DNA of 5,106 nucleotides from assembly GCA_045588795.1 (NCBI GenBank), contig JAZNEY010000052.1, positions 1 through 5,106 on the forward strand, given 5' to 3'. The position numbers and the translations under genes are program-made. The stretch comes from UMGS1908 sp045588795. GTDB lineage: Bacteria > Bacillota > Clostridia > Christensenellales > UBA1242. Below are positions 1 to 5,106 of this stretch, in pieces; position 1 is the stretch's first letter, and every line of letters starts with the position of its first letter. The notes under the pieces were generated by a model. That model was not told the DNA's origin and ran no database searches. It saw only the letters and a program-made list of their open reading frames with translations.

Positions 1-49
1 AAATAAGCAAATAATAAAAATAAAAGCAGATGAACCAAACTCACCTGCT
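1..49 (-). terminator. Strong intrinsic terminator after the DUF3792 membrane protein gene
   Basis: Read on the minus strand, the arms AGCAGGTGA (49-41) and TCATCTGCT (33-25) form a 9-bp stem closed by a 7-base loop. A U-rich tract follows at once (TTTTATTTTTATTATTT, 25-9). One stem position is a G-U pair in the minus-strand RNA but would be an A-C mismatch in plus-strand RNA, so the structure favours termination of leftward transcription. It begins 17 bases past the stop codon of the upstream gene and accounts for the whole left end of the window. Confidence 0.85.
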
Positions 50-66
50 ATTTGAAAATTTAACTT

Positions 67-462
67 TTACTTTTTAAGATTTACAACCAAAACTCCAAGA
101 ATGCCACCGCCAATAAGTCCAAGAAACAAGTCGTATATTAGCGACATTTCAAAGTTCATTGCTCCATTTAAGATTGAAAATACTACAAAGCAGAAAAATA
201 TATACACCATTCCAAGCATTGCGCCTTTAATAGCACCCTTTTCTCCATCTTTACAGACAAACAACACACCAATAGACATACTAATTATTTTTATTATAAT
301 ATTGGCTGGCGTTATAACCTTATCGCTCCAATTAAACCACTTTATAAACAATGCAAAAAATAAAATTAAAATAAGTGAAACAATTATTGAAACAAATGAC
401 CCTACAATAAAATTAAGCCATGCACCACTTCTTCTTTCACTATATACACCCACTTTTGACAT
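67..462 (-). CDS. TIGR04086/DUF3792 family small membrane protein, function unknown
   Basis: A 131-residue, very hydrophobic protein with four predicted membrane helices at about residues 15-40, 50-70, 78-99 and 106-127. The N-terminus is short and polar, and the loop between helices 2 and 3 is charged (CKDGEKGAIKG, 70-80). The glycine-rich end, GLIGGGILGV (115-124) followed by VVNLKK, fits the TIGR04086/DUF3792 family as I remember it. Such proteins are found in Clostridia, commonly near yajC and the SCIFF peptide genes; no molecular function is established. I chose the ATG at 462 over the in-frame ATG at 486 because GAGGTGAT lies 7 bases before it, and because the likely -10 element (487-492) directly abuts the upstream ATG. 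The gene has its own promoter and lies between two terminators, so it is probably transcribed alone. The family assignment is fairly secure; the role in the cell is unknown. Confidence 0.85.
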   Translation of the reverse strand: MSKVGVYSERRSGAWLNFIVGSFVSIIVSLILILFFALFIKWFNWSDKVITPANIIIKIISMSIGVLFVCKDGEKGAIKGAMLGMVYIFFCFVVFSILNGAMNFEMSLIYDLFLGLIGGGILGVLVVNLKK

Positions 463-465
463 AAT

Positions 466-473
466 ATCACCTC
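466..473 (-). promoter_or_regulatory. Ribosome binding site that fixes the DUF3792 gene start at 462
   Basis: GAGGTGAT is an eight-base match to the extended Shine-Dalgarno sequence. The GAGG core is 7 bases before the ATG at 462. The upstream ATG at 486 has no comparable site. Confidence 0.85.
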
Positions 474-486
474 TTCCATCTTTCAA

Positions 487-519
487 ATTATATTAATGTA
501 TATGATAGGTAAATATCAA
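487..519 (-). promoter_or_regulatory. Probable sigma-A promoter of the DUF3792 gene
   Basis: A perfect TATAAT lies at 492-487 on the minus strand, between the yajC terminator and the gene. At 17-bp spacing the -35 hexamer is poor (TATTTA, 515-510). A better TTGATA sits at 519-514, but 21 bp from TATAAT; it would instead pair at 18 bp with the weaker TAATAT (495-490). A promoter here is likely because a strong terminator lies just upstream, but which hexamers are used is unclear. The predicted RNA start is near 480. Confidence 0.55.
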
Positions 520-530
520 AATATGAATGT

Positions 531-564
531 AGAAAACAAAAAAGTGTGCTTATTTGCACACTTT
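531..564 (-). terminator. Strong intrinsic terminator after yajC
   Basis: On the minus strand a perfect 9-bp stem, AAAGTGTGC (564-556) paired with GCACACTTT (549-541), closes a 6-base loop (AAATAA). It runs straight into a U tract (TTTGTTTTCT, 540-531). It starts 7 bases after the yajC stop codon. The U tract on the minus side fits leftward transcription. It separates yajC from the DUF3792 gene. Confidence 0.92.
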
Positions 565-571
565 ATTTTGT

Positions 572-1030
572 TTACTTCTTTTTCTTATTTGTGTTTTTCT
601 TTGGTGTTTCTTGTTTTTCTTCTGCATCAACATCAACCACTGTTGGCTCTTCTATTTCTGTGTCTTGAACTTCTGTTTCTTCTGCGATAGGTGCAGCAGT
701 TGCTGTTTCCATATTAGGTGTTGTTACAACGCCAGCAATAGCATCAAGATTAAATTCAATATACATTTTATTTGTCTTGTCGCCAGTTTCAAGTACCATG
801 GTTTTCATACCATCTTTTTCATTAATTCTAACGATACGACCAATCACACCGCCAACTGTTTGAACTTTGTCGCCAGCTTTTAGATTCCCTTGCATTTCTT
901 TATATGCTTGAATTCTTTTCTTTTGGCTCATTGATGGCAATACAAGCATTGCAATAATCAAAACGCCTAAAACAATCAACATAACAATTGATGAAGATTG
1001 ACTTCCACCCTCTAGTAATAAATTAAACAT
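572..1030 (-). CDS. yajC: YajC, accessory subunit of the Sec preprotein translocase
   Basis: YajC is a small single-span inner-membrane protein that associates with SecDF at the SecYEG channel. The 152-residue product has a short N-terminus, one hydrophobic helix at about residues 14-33, then the cytosolic YajC domain (about 36-102). That domain includes QKKRIQAYKEMQ (36-47), a family-typical KAGDKVQTVGGVIGRI (51-66) and IEFNLDAIAGVV (91-102). A low-complexity tail follows: rich in Thr, Glu and Asp (about 103-142) and ending in a lysine cluster (KKNTNKKKK, 144-152). E. coli YajC is about 110 residues, so the tail accounts for the extra length. I chose the ATG at 1030 because AAAGGAGAG precedes it; the longer open frame from 1087 starts inside the -35 hexamer of the gene's own promoter. 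It lies downstream of tgt, a common order in bacteria. No secD or secF follows within the window. Confidence 0.92.
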   Translation of the reverse strand: MFNLLLEGGSQSSSIVMLIVLGVLIIAMLVLPSMSQKKRIQAYKEMQGNLKAGDKVQTVGGVIGRIVRINEKDGMKTMVLETGDKTNKMYIEFNLDAIAGVVTTPNMETATAAPIAEETEVQDTEIEEPTVVDVDAEEKQETPKKNTNKKKK

Positions 1031-1036
1031 AATATA

Positions 1037-1045
1037 CTCTCCTTT
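1037..1045 (-). promoter_or_regulatory. Ribosome binding site that fixes the yajC start at 1030
   Basis: AAAGGAGAG is a near-consensus Shine-Dalgarno sequence, with its AGGAG core 8 bases before the ATG at 1030. The product from that ATG begins MFNLLLEGG, leading directly into the membrane helix as expected for YajC. Confidence 0.88.
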
Positions 1046-1058
1046 ATAAACTAATAAT

Positions 1059-1087
1059 ATTTTATCATATACATTTCTCTTTGGCAA
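1059..1087 (-). promoter_or_regulatory. Sigma-A promoter of yajC with extended -10
   Basis: On the minus strand TTGCCA (1087-1082, 5/6 match to the -35 consensus) is separated by exactly 17 bp from TAAAAT (1064-1059, 5/6 match to the -10 consensus). A TG dinucleotide at 1067-1066 gives the extended -10 form TGN. The predicted start of RNA is near 1052, about 20 bases before the yajC ATG. No terminator lies between tgt and this site, so yajC is probably transcribed both from here and by read-through. Confidence 0.75.
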
Positions 1088-1107
1088 TAAAATTTATGTA
1101 ATATATT

Positions 1108-2235
1108 CTAGTTTTTTGACTTATCATATCCCGTTTTTGCAAAATACTCATCTCTAAACTCTAAAAGCCTATCCTCTCTTATCGCCTTTTTAATGTCCTC
1201 CATTAAGTGAGTTAGATAATATAAATTATGATACGATAACAAACTCGCCCCTAGCATTTCGCCTGAGTTCATCAAATGTCTTAAATAGGCCTTTGTATAA
1301 TTTTTGCAAACATAACAATCACACTCATCATCAAGTGATGTAAAATCTTCTTTATACATTCCATTTTTTACAACAACTTTGCCTTTTGATGTGAATGCTG
1401 TACCATTCCTTGCTATTCTTGTTGGAAGAACACAATCAAACATATCAATGCCTCGTATAACGCCCTCAATTAAGCAATCCGGACTTCCTACACCCATTAA
1501 ATATCTTGCCTTATCTTCTGGATAGTGTGGTTGCAATAGGCTAAGTATTTCATACATTTTTGGTTTTGGCTCTCCAACCGATAAACCTCCAATAGCAATT
1601 CCCACCTTTGCATATTTTTTACATTCTTCTAAACTTTGAAGTCTTAAATCATTGTACATATTTCCCTGCACAATTGGAAATAGCATTTGGTTTTCATTTT
1701 TCTGTGCTTTAAAACATCTATCAAGCCAAGCGTGTGTTCTTTCCATTGCAATTTTTGCTGTTTTAAAATCTGCATTTGGCTCCGAACAAACATCAAACGC
1801 CATCACAATATCTGAGCCTAGTGCATTTTGAATTTCTATCGCTTTTTCTGGTGTAAAAAAGTGCTTTGAGCCATCAAGATGAGATGCAAACTCTACGCCA
1901 TCATCTGTAATCTTGTTTAATTTCGCAAGCGAAAAGACTTGAAAGCCACCACTATCTGTCAATATTGGCTTGTTCCAATTCATAAACTTATGTAAGCCAC
2001 CGGCTTTTTTTACAATCTCGTGTCCCGGTCTCATATACAAGTGATAGGTGTTAGACAAAATTATCTGTGCACCAAGCTCATCAACAGATTCAGGAAACAA
2101 CCCTTTTACTGTCGCTTGCGTCCCAACAGGCATAAAAACAGGAGTTTCAATCTCTCCGTGCGGAGTCGAGAGTCTACCTATTCTTCCTGCATTAGAACTT
2201 TTATAATCTACATTGAATTTAAATTTATCTCCCAT
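1108..2235 (-). CDS. tgt: Queuine/preQ1 tRNA-ribosyltransferase (tRNA-guanine transglycosylase)
   Basis: Tgt exchanges guanine-34 in tRNAs with GUN anticodons (Asp, Asn, His, Tyr) for preQ1, the committed step of queuosine insertion. The 375-residue protein is full length for the bacterial family. Visible motifs are TDSGGFQVFS (93-102) with catalytic Asp94, AFDVC (146-150) with base-binding Asp148, PIVQG (187-191), and GGLSVGE (216-222) of the substrate pocket. GIDMFDCVLPTR follows (262-273); its second aspartate in DMFD, Asp267, aligns with the nucleophile of the E. coli and Zymomonas enzymes. TRIAR (272-276) reads the anticodon. The zinc site is Cys305, Cys307, Cys310 and His336. The family usually has AFDEC, so Val149 is unusual. 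The ATG at 2235 overlaps the queA stop by one base and has a Shine-Dalgarno site inside queA, so translation is probably coupled to queA, which acts next in the pathway. Confidence 0.97.
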   Translation of the reverse strand: MGDKFKFNVDYKSSNAGRIGRLSTPHGEIETPVFMPVGTQATVKGLFPESVDELGAQIILSNTYHLYMRPGHEIVKKAGGLHKFMNWNKPILTDSGGFQVFSLAKLNKITDDGVEFASHLDGSKHFFTPEKAIEIQNALGSDIVMAFDVCSEPNADFKTAKIAMERTHAWLDRCFKAQKNENQMLFPIVQGNMYNDLRLQSLEECKKYAKVGIAIGGLSVGEPKPKMYEILSLLQPHYPEDKARYLMGVGSPDCLIEGVIRGIDMFDCVLPTRIARNGTAFTSKGKVVVKNGMYKEDFTSLDDECDCYVCKNYTKAYLRHLMNSGEMLGASLLSYHNLYYLTHLMEDIKKAIREDRLLEFRDEYFAKTGYDKSKN

Positions 2236-3275
2236 TATTTTCTCCTTGAATTAATAAACATACAATCACCAAAACTAAAAAACCTGTATTTTTCTCTTAT
2301 TGCCTCATCATAGCATTTAAACAACTCTTCCTTTGTTATAAGAGATGAGACAAGCATTAAAAGAGTACTTTCCGGCAAGTGAAAATTTGTAAGCAGTGCA
2401 TCAACAAATTTAAATTTGTAAGGTGGATAAATAAATATTGACGTACTTCCATTTCCGGCTTTTACTTCACCATTTTCATTTGCAATTGTTTCAAGGGTTC
2501 GAACGGAGGTCGTTCCAATTGCAATAATTCTTTTCCCCTCTCTTTTTGCTGTGTTTAGTCTTTCAGCAGTTGCACTATCTACGAAATAATCTTCGCTGTG
2601 CATAATATGATTTTGCACATCTTCAACCTTTACAGGTCTAAAAGTTCCAAGCCCAACATGTAAAACCACCTCTTCTACTTGAACACCTTTTTCTTTTATC
2701 TTTTCCAAAATTTCAGGGGTAAAGTGTAAACCCGCTGTTGGTGCAGCACTCGAGCCATCAATCTTTGCATAAACCGTTTGATATCTGTCTTTCTTTTTTA
2801 GTTTCTCTTTGATATATGGCGGAAGTGGCATTTCGCCAATCCTGTCAAGTTCAGCCTCAATAGTTAATCCATTTAAAATCTCAAAATCTATTATCCTTTC
2901 ACCTGTATCGTTTATAGATTTAACAACACCAACTAAATTATCACTATAAATAACCTTTGTTCCAACTTTAAATTTTTTGCCCGGCTTTACCAAACACTCA
3001 TAGGTATTTAACTCTATCTTTTTTAGTAAAAGAGTCTCTAATATTTCTTCTTTATCTTCCCTATGTCCATACATCCTTGCAGGAATAACTTTGCTTTTGT
3101 TTAAAACTAAAACATCATTTGGAGTTAAGTAATCAATAAAATCATAGAAGTGTTTATGCTCTATTTGACCGCTATCACCATTATACACTAACATCTTTGA
3201 ATGGTCTCTCTTATCAAGCGGGGTTTGAGCAATTAATTCTTCTGGTAAATCATAATAAAAATCACTTGTTTTCAT
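2235..3275 (-). CDS. queA: S-adenosylmethionine:tRNA ribosyltransferase-isomerase (QueA)
   Basis: QueA transfers and isomerises the ribosyl part of S-adenosylmethionine onto preQ1-34 in tRNA to form epoxyqueuosine, the step after Tgt. The 346-residue length is normal for the family. Recognisable family blocks are FYYDLPEELIAQTPLDKRDHSKMLV (start near residue 6), DVLVLNKSKVIPARM (54-68), YQTVYAKIDGSSAAPTAGLHF (165-185), VVLHVGLGTFRPVK (203-216) and HIMHSEDY (223-230). Further blocks are IIAIGTTSVRTLE (250-262), the TNFHLPESTLLMLVSSL region (296-312) and YRFFSFGDCMFI (330-341). All conserved stretches are intact. The ATG at 3275 has AGGA 7 bases upstream and lies about 23 bases from the predicted RNA start. 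The gene is first in a queA-tgt unit with its own promoter. The presence of queA suggests that the cell builds queuosine on the tRNA from preQ1 and does not depend only on salvaged queuine. Confidence 0.97.
   Translation of the reverse strand: MKTSDFYYDLPEELIAQTPLDKRDHSKMLVYNGDSGQIEHKHFYDFIDYLTPNDVLVLNKSKVIPARMYGHREDKEEILETLLLKKIELNTYECLVKPGKKFKVGTKVIYSDNLVGVVKSINDTGERIIDFEILNGLTIEAELDRIGEMPLPPYIKEKLKKKDRYQTVYAKIDGSSAAPTAGLHFTPEILEKIKEKGVQVEEVVLHVGLGTFRPVKVEDVQNHIMHSEDYFVDSATAERLNTAKREGKRIIAIGTTSVRTLETIANENGEVKAGNGSTSIFIYPPYKFKFVDALLTNFHLPESTLLMLVSSLITKEELFKCYDEAIREKYRFFSFGDCMFINSRRK
2241..2247 (-). promoter_or_regulatory. tgt ribosome binding site inside the end of queA
   Basis: AAGGAGA lies within the last codons of queA (the Ser-Arg-Arg stretch), with its AGGAG core 6 bases before the tgt ATG at 2235. 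With the TAATG stop/start overlap this indicates translational coupling of queA and tgt. Confidence 0.85.
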
Positions 3276-3304
3276 ATTTTTATCCTTTAAAAATTTGCTA
3301 TTGT

Positions 3305-3333
3305 ATTATACACTATTGATTAGAATAAATCAA
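3305..3333 (-). promoter_or_regulatory. Sigma-A promoter of queA-tgt
   Basis: On the minus strand TTGATT (3333-3328, 4/6 match to the -35 consensus) is separated by exactly 17 bp from a perfect TATAAT (3310-3305). Predicted RNA start is near 3298, giving a leader of about 23 bases that contains only the Shine-Dalgarno site (AGGA, 3286-3283). That is too short for a preQ1 riboswitch. The -35 hexamer directly abuts the ruvB terminator stem. Confidence 0.8.
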
Positions 3334-3335
3334 TA
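3314..3335. repeat. Inverted repeat overlapping the queA -35 element, possible operator
   Basis: TATTGATT (3314-3321) and AATCAATA (3328-3335) are perfect 8-bp inverted arms around a 6-base centre (AGAATA). One arm contains the whole -35 hexamer of the queA promoter, and the other lies in the spacer. Its placement suits a repressor site. It may also be a chance AT-rich dyad or a secondary hairpin behind the terminator. No known operator was recognised. Confidence 0.4.
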
Positions 3336-3363
3336 AACTCTTGCCGATTTTAGCAAGAGTTTA
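3334..3363 (-). terminator. Probable intrinsic terminator after ruvB
   Basis: A perfect 11-bp inverted repeat, TAAACTCTTGC (3334-3344) and GCAAGAGTTTA (3353-3363), closes an 8-base loop. It starts 15 bases past the ruvB stop codon. Read leftward, the 3' arm ends in UUUA and continues UUGAUUUAUUCU, which is U-rich but interrupted, so termination may be incomplete and some read-through into queA is possible. Confidence 0.7.
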
Positions 3364-3378
3364 CTTTAAATATTATAT

Positions 3379-4404
3379 TTATTTTGTTGTTGGTGGTGAA
3401 TACTTAAGCCCCATATGTTGATATGCAGGCTCAAGAGCAATTCTTCCTCTTGGAGTTCTTGCAATAAACCCAATTTGCATTAAAAATGGTTCATAGCAAT
3501 CTTCAATAGTTGCAGGCTCTTCACCTGTAATTGCTGCAAGAGTATCAAGACCAACGGGCCCACCATTAAATTTGTTTATGATTGTGTCCAATACTCTTCT
3601 GTCAACAAAGTCAAGCCCAAGGTCATCAATTTCCATCTTTGAAAGTGCATGGTCTGCAAGTTCTTTTGTTATAACTTCAACATTTTGAACTTCCGCAAAA
3701 TCTCTGACCCTTTTAAGTACTCTGTTTGCAATTCTTGGAGTTCCTCTACTTCTTCCAGCAATTTCAAGCGAGGCATCTTCGTTAATCTTTACATTCAATA
3801 AATTGGCAGACCTTTTTACAATAGTTGCAAGTTCTTCAGTTGAATATAATTCAAGCCTACACATTACACCAAAACGGTCTCGAAGTGGATTGGTAAGCAT
3901 ACCTGCTTTTGTGGTTGCACCTATTAAAGTGAAATGTGGAAGATTTAATCTCATACTTCTTGCACTTGGTCCTTTACCAATAATGAAATCAAGAGCAAAG
4001 TCCTCCATTGCAGGATACAAAATTTCTTCTACTGAATGATTGAGCCTGTGAATTTCATCAATAAATAAAACATCATTTTCATTTAAATTGGTAAGAAGTG
4101 CAGCAAGGTCGCTTGCCTTTTCAATTGCAGGGCCTGATGTGAGTCTTAATTGCACGCCAAGTTCATTTGCGATAACATTACTTAGAGTTGTTTTGCCAAG
4201 TCCCGGTGGTCCATACAAAAGCACGTGGTCAAGACTTTCTTTTCTTTTCTTTGCTGCGGTTATATAAATATTAAGGTTTTCTTTTACCTTTTCTTGTCCA
4301 ACATACTCTGCCATTGTTTTTGGACGCAAACTTACCTCAGTGTCTATATCTTCTGAAATCATATTACTTGAAATAAATCTTTCTGCATCTTCAAAATCTC
4401 TCAT
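3379..4404 (-). CDS. ruvB: Holliday junction branch migration ATPase RuvB
   Basis: RuvB is the AAA+ hexameric motor that, loaded by RuvA, drives branch migration of Holliday junctions in recombinational repair. The 341-residue protein is full length. It shows Walker A GPPGLGKT (65-72), Walker B DVLFIDEIH (111-119), sensor 1 GATT (162-165), the arginine finger in PLRDRFG (173-179, probably Arg175) and sensor 2 GTPRIANR (221-228). The C-terminal winged-helix DNA-binding domain (about 260-335) includes GGPVGLDTLAAITGE (281-295) and ARTPRGR (315-321). All key residues are present. The ATG at 4404 follows AGGAG (4417-4413), which begins just after the ruvA stop codon; the two genes are 14 bases apart and clearly co-transcribed. 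A terminator follows ruvB. Confidence 0.98.
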   Translation of the reverse strand: MRDFEDAERFISSNMISEDIDTEVSLRPKTMAEYVGQEKVKENLNIYITAAKKRKESLDHVLLYGPPGLGKTTLSNVIANELGVQLRLTSGPAIEKASDLAALLTNLNENDVLFIDEIHRLNHSVEEILYPAMEDFALDFIIGKGPSARSMRLNLPHFTLIGATTKAGMLTNPLRDRFGVMCRLELYSTEELATIVKRSANLLNVKINEDASLEIAGRSRGTPRIANRVLKRVRDFAEVQNVEVITKELADHALSKMEIDDLGLDFVDRRVLDTIINKFNGGPVGLDTLAAITGEEPATIEDCYEPFLMQIGFIARTPRGRIALEPAYQHMGLKYSPPTTK

Positions 4405-4418
4405 TTTGATAACTCCTT

Positions 4419-5021
4419 TTATCTAGCCATATCTTTTAAGCACATTTTAATAATTTCTTCTGCCGTCATATCTGGCTGTGCAATCTTTTGTACAAGTTTT
4501 AATGCATCTGCGTTTGATAAACCAAGCGAAGCCAGTGCAACACAAGCATCTTCAACCGCTTGACCATTAACTTGTAAACTATTGCCCTCGACAGCTTTAA
4601 TTTGACCAGTGCTATCAATTTTACCAATTTTCTCGCGAAGTTCAACAACAATCTTTTCTGCTGTCTTTTTGCCAAGACCTTTTATTTTACTTAGCACTGC
4701 TAAATCTGATGTTGCAATCGCTATTGCAAGGTCCTCACTTGAAATACTTGACAATACTGTTACTGCTAGTTTTGGTCCAACACCTGAAACGGTAATAAGT
4801 TTTAAAAACATTGACTTCTCATTATTGTCTGCAAAACCAAACAATGTAACAGAATCTTCTCTTACTGCCATATATGTTGGAACAAGCACCTCACCAGTTT
4901 CAGGTGAAAATTTAAAAACTGCATTTGCTGTTGCTGTCATTTCATATCCAACGCCTGATGCCTCTATTACAAGATAATTTTCATTATATTCCGCAACTTT
5001 CCCTCTTATAAATGCTAACAT
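4419..5021 (-). CDS. ruvA: Holliday junction DNA-binding protein RuvA
   Basis: RuvA tetramers bind and hold Holliday junctions open in a square-planar form and recruit RuvB. At 200 residues the protein has the usual size and all three domains. The OB-fold (about 1-63) starts MLAFIRGKVAE and ends in REDSVTLFGF (54-63). Two helix-hairpin-helix motifs follow, SGVGPKLA (79-86) and KGLGKKTAEKI (114-124). After a variable linker (about 135-154) comes the RuvB-contacting domain III (about 155-200), with VEDACVALASLGLS (156-169). The ATG at 5021 has AAGGGG (5032-5027) 5 bases upstream. It starts 16 bases after the stop codon of the preceding partial frame, with no promoter visible in the gap, so it is probably transcribed with that gene. 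Confidence 0.97.
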   Translation of the reverse strand: MLAFIRGKVAEYNENYLVIEASGVGYEMTATANAVFKFSPETGEVLVPTYMAVREDSVTLFGFADNNEKSMFLKLITVSGVGPKLAVTVLSSISSEDLAIAIATSDLAVLSKIKGLGKKTAEKIVVELREKIGKIDSTGQIKAVEGNSLQVNGQAVEDACVALASLGLSNADALKLVQKIAQPDMTAEEIIKMCLKDMAR

Positions 5022-5037
5022 AATTTCCCCTTTTTAA

Positions 5038-5106
5038 TTAATGCATAGGACTGTATTTTCTGTTTGTCCAGTTTCCTGTCGTTAGTGTATCCATAGCACT
5101 TCCTGC
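5038..5106 (-). CDS. C-terminal stub of an upstream gene, possibly ruvC
   Basis: The minus-strand frame open from the right edge encodes 22 residues (AGSAMDTLTTGNWTNRKYSPMH) and then TAA, 16 bases before the ruvA start. Nothing in these residues identifies a family. Gene order alone (ruvC-ruvA-ruvB is usual in Clostridia) suggests the variable tail of the Holliday junction resolvase RuvC. Alternatives are another upstream gene such as yebC, or a short leader peptide from the internal ATG at 5094, which has AGGAAG just before it. A second frame is also open and overlaps the ruvA start, so even the reading frame is not certain. Confidence 0.45.
   Translation of the reverse strand, partial: AGSAMDTLTTGNWTNRKYSPMH

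Noticed and set aside
1..44. Minus-strand GTG at 44 opening a hydrophobic, signal-peptide-like frame to the left edge
   Set aside because: It has no Shine-Dalgarno site, and the hydrophobic residues come from translating the terminator's T-rich tail.
2..55. Plus-strand frame resembling the C-terminus of a convergent gene (ends ADEPNSPAI, stop TGA at 53-55)
   Set aside because: The bases are fully explained by the minus-strand terminator stem and its U tract. With only 17 codons and no recognisable motif there is no case for coding.
463..486. Eight-residue N-terminal extension of the DUF3792 protein from the ATG at 486
   Set aside because: It has no good ribosome binding site and directly abuts the likely -10 element; GAGGTGAT points to the ATG at 462.
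496..883. Plus-strand open frames opposite yajC and the gap beside it
   Set aside because: They are Phe/Leu/Cys-rich antisense readings of the AT-rich, Lys/Glu-coding yajC tail and the terminator, with no ribosome binding site or family likeness.
1031..1087. Nineteen-residue N-terminal extension of YajC from the ATG at 1087
   Set aside because: It would start within the -35 hexamer and run through the promoter and Shine-Dalgarno site. Known YajC proteins begin just before the membrane helix.
3276..3378. preQ1 riboswitch in front of queA
   Set aside because: The gap holds a simple terminator and a promoter with a leader of about 23 bases. No preQ1-type aptamer sequence or pseudoknot was found.
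3803..4977. Plus-strand open frames opposite ruvB and ruvA
   Set aside because: They lie entirely within well-supported minus-strand genes, have no start signals and show no recognisable protein features.
5014..5104. Alternative minus-strand frame at the right edge (ends IKKGKLC) overlapping the ruvA start
   Set aside because: An overlap of this kind is possible, but the other frame ends cleanly before the ruvA Shine-Dalgarno site. Neither is conclusive with so few codons.

Overview
The window reads as ordinary low-GC Gram-positive chromosome, most likely Clostridia or a close relative. The support is strong AT bias, near-consensus Shine-Dalgarno sequences, sigma-A-type promoters, and the order (ruvC?)-ruvA-ruvB-queA-tgt-yajC followed by a TIGR04086/DUF3792 membrane protein, a neighbourhood typical of that group. 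Tryptophan is encoded by TGG, so the code is standard. All genes lie on the minus strand and are transcribed from right to left.

Layout, in order of transcription. (1) 5106-3334: a short C-terminal stub that is probably ruvC by position, then ruvA and ruvB, 14 bases apart. These encode the Holliday-junction branch migration motor. The unit ends in a hairpin at 3334-3363. (2) 3333-1108: a good promoter directly behind that hairpin drives queA and tgt, which overlap by one base (TAATG). Tgt inserts preQ1 into position 34 of GUN-anticodon tRNAs, and QueA then adds the cyclopentenyl ring to give epoxyqueuosine. (3) 1087-541: a second promoter in the tgt-yajC gap serves yajC, an accessory subunit of the Sec translocase, which ends at a strong intrinsic terminator. 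No terminator separates tgt from yajC, so read-through from tgt is also expected. (4) 519-1: a gene for a small four-helix membrane protein of unknown function has its own -10 element and ends in a strong terminator at 25-49. Terminators on both sides make it an independent transcription unit.

I found no mobile element, CRISPR array, RNA gene or riboswitch, and no evidence of a new multi-gene system. The points worth a second look are the compact terminator/promoter/dyad junction before queA, the insulated DUF3792 gene, an unusual residue in the Tgt active-site motif, the charged tail of YajC and the unidentified stub at the right edge. Two genes (yajC and the DUF3792 gene) should start at internal ATGs, downstream of the longest open frame.
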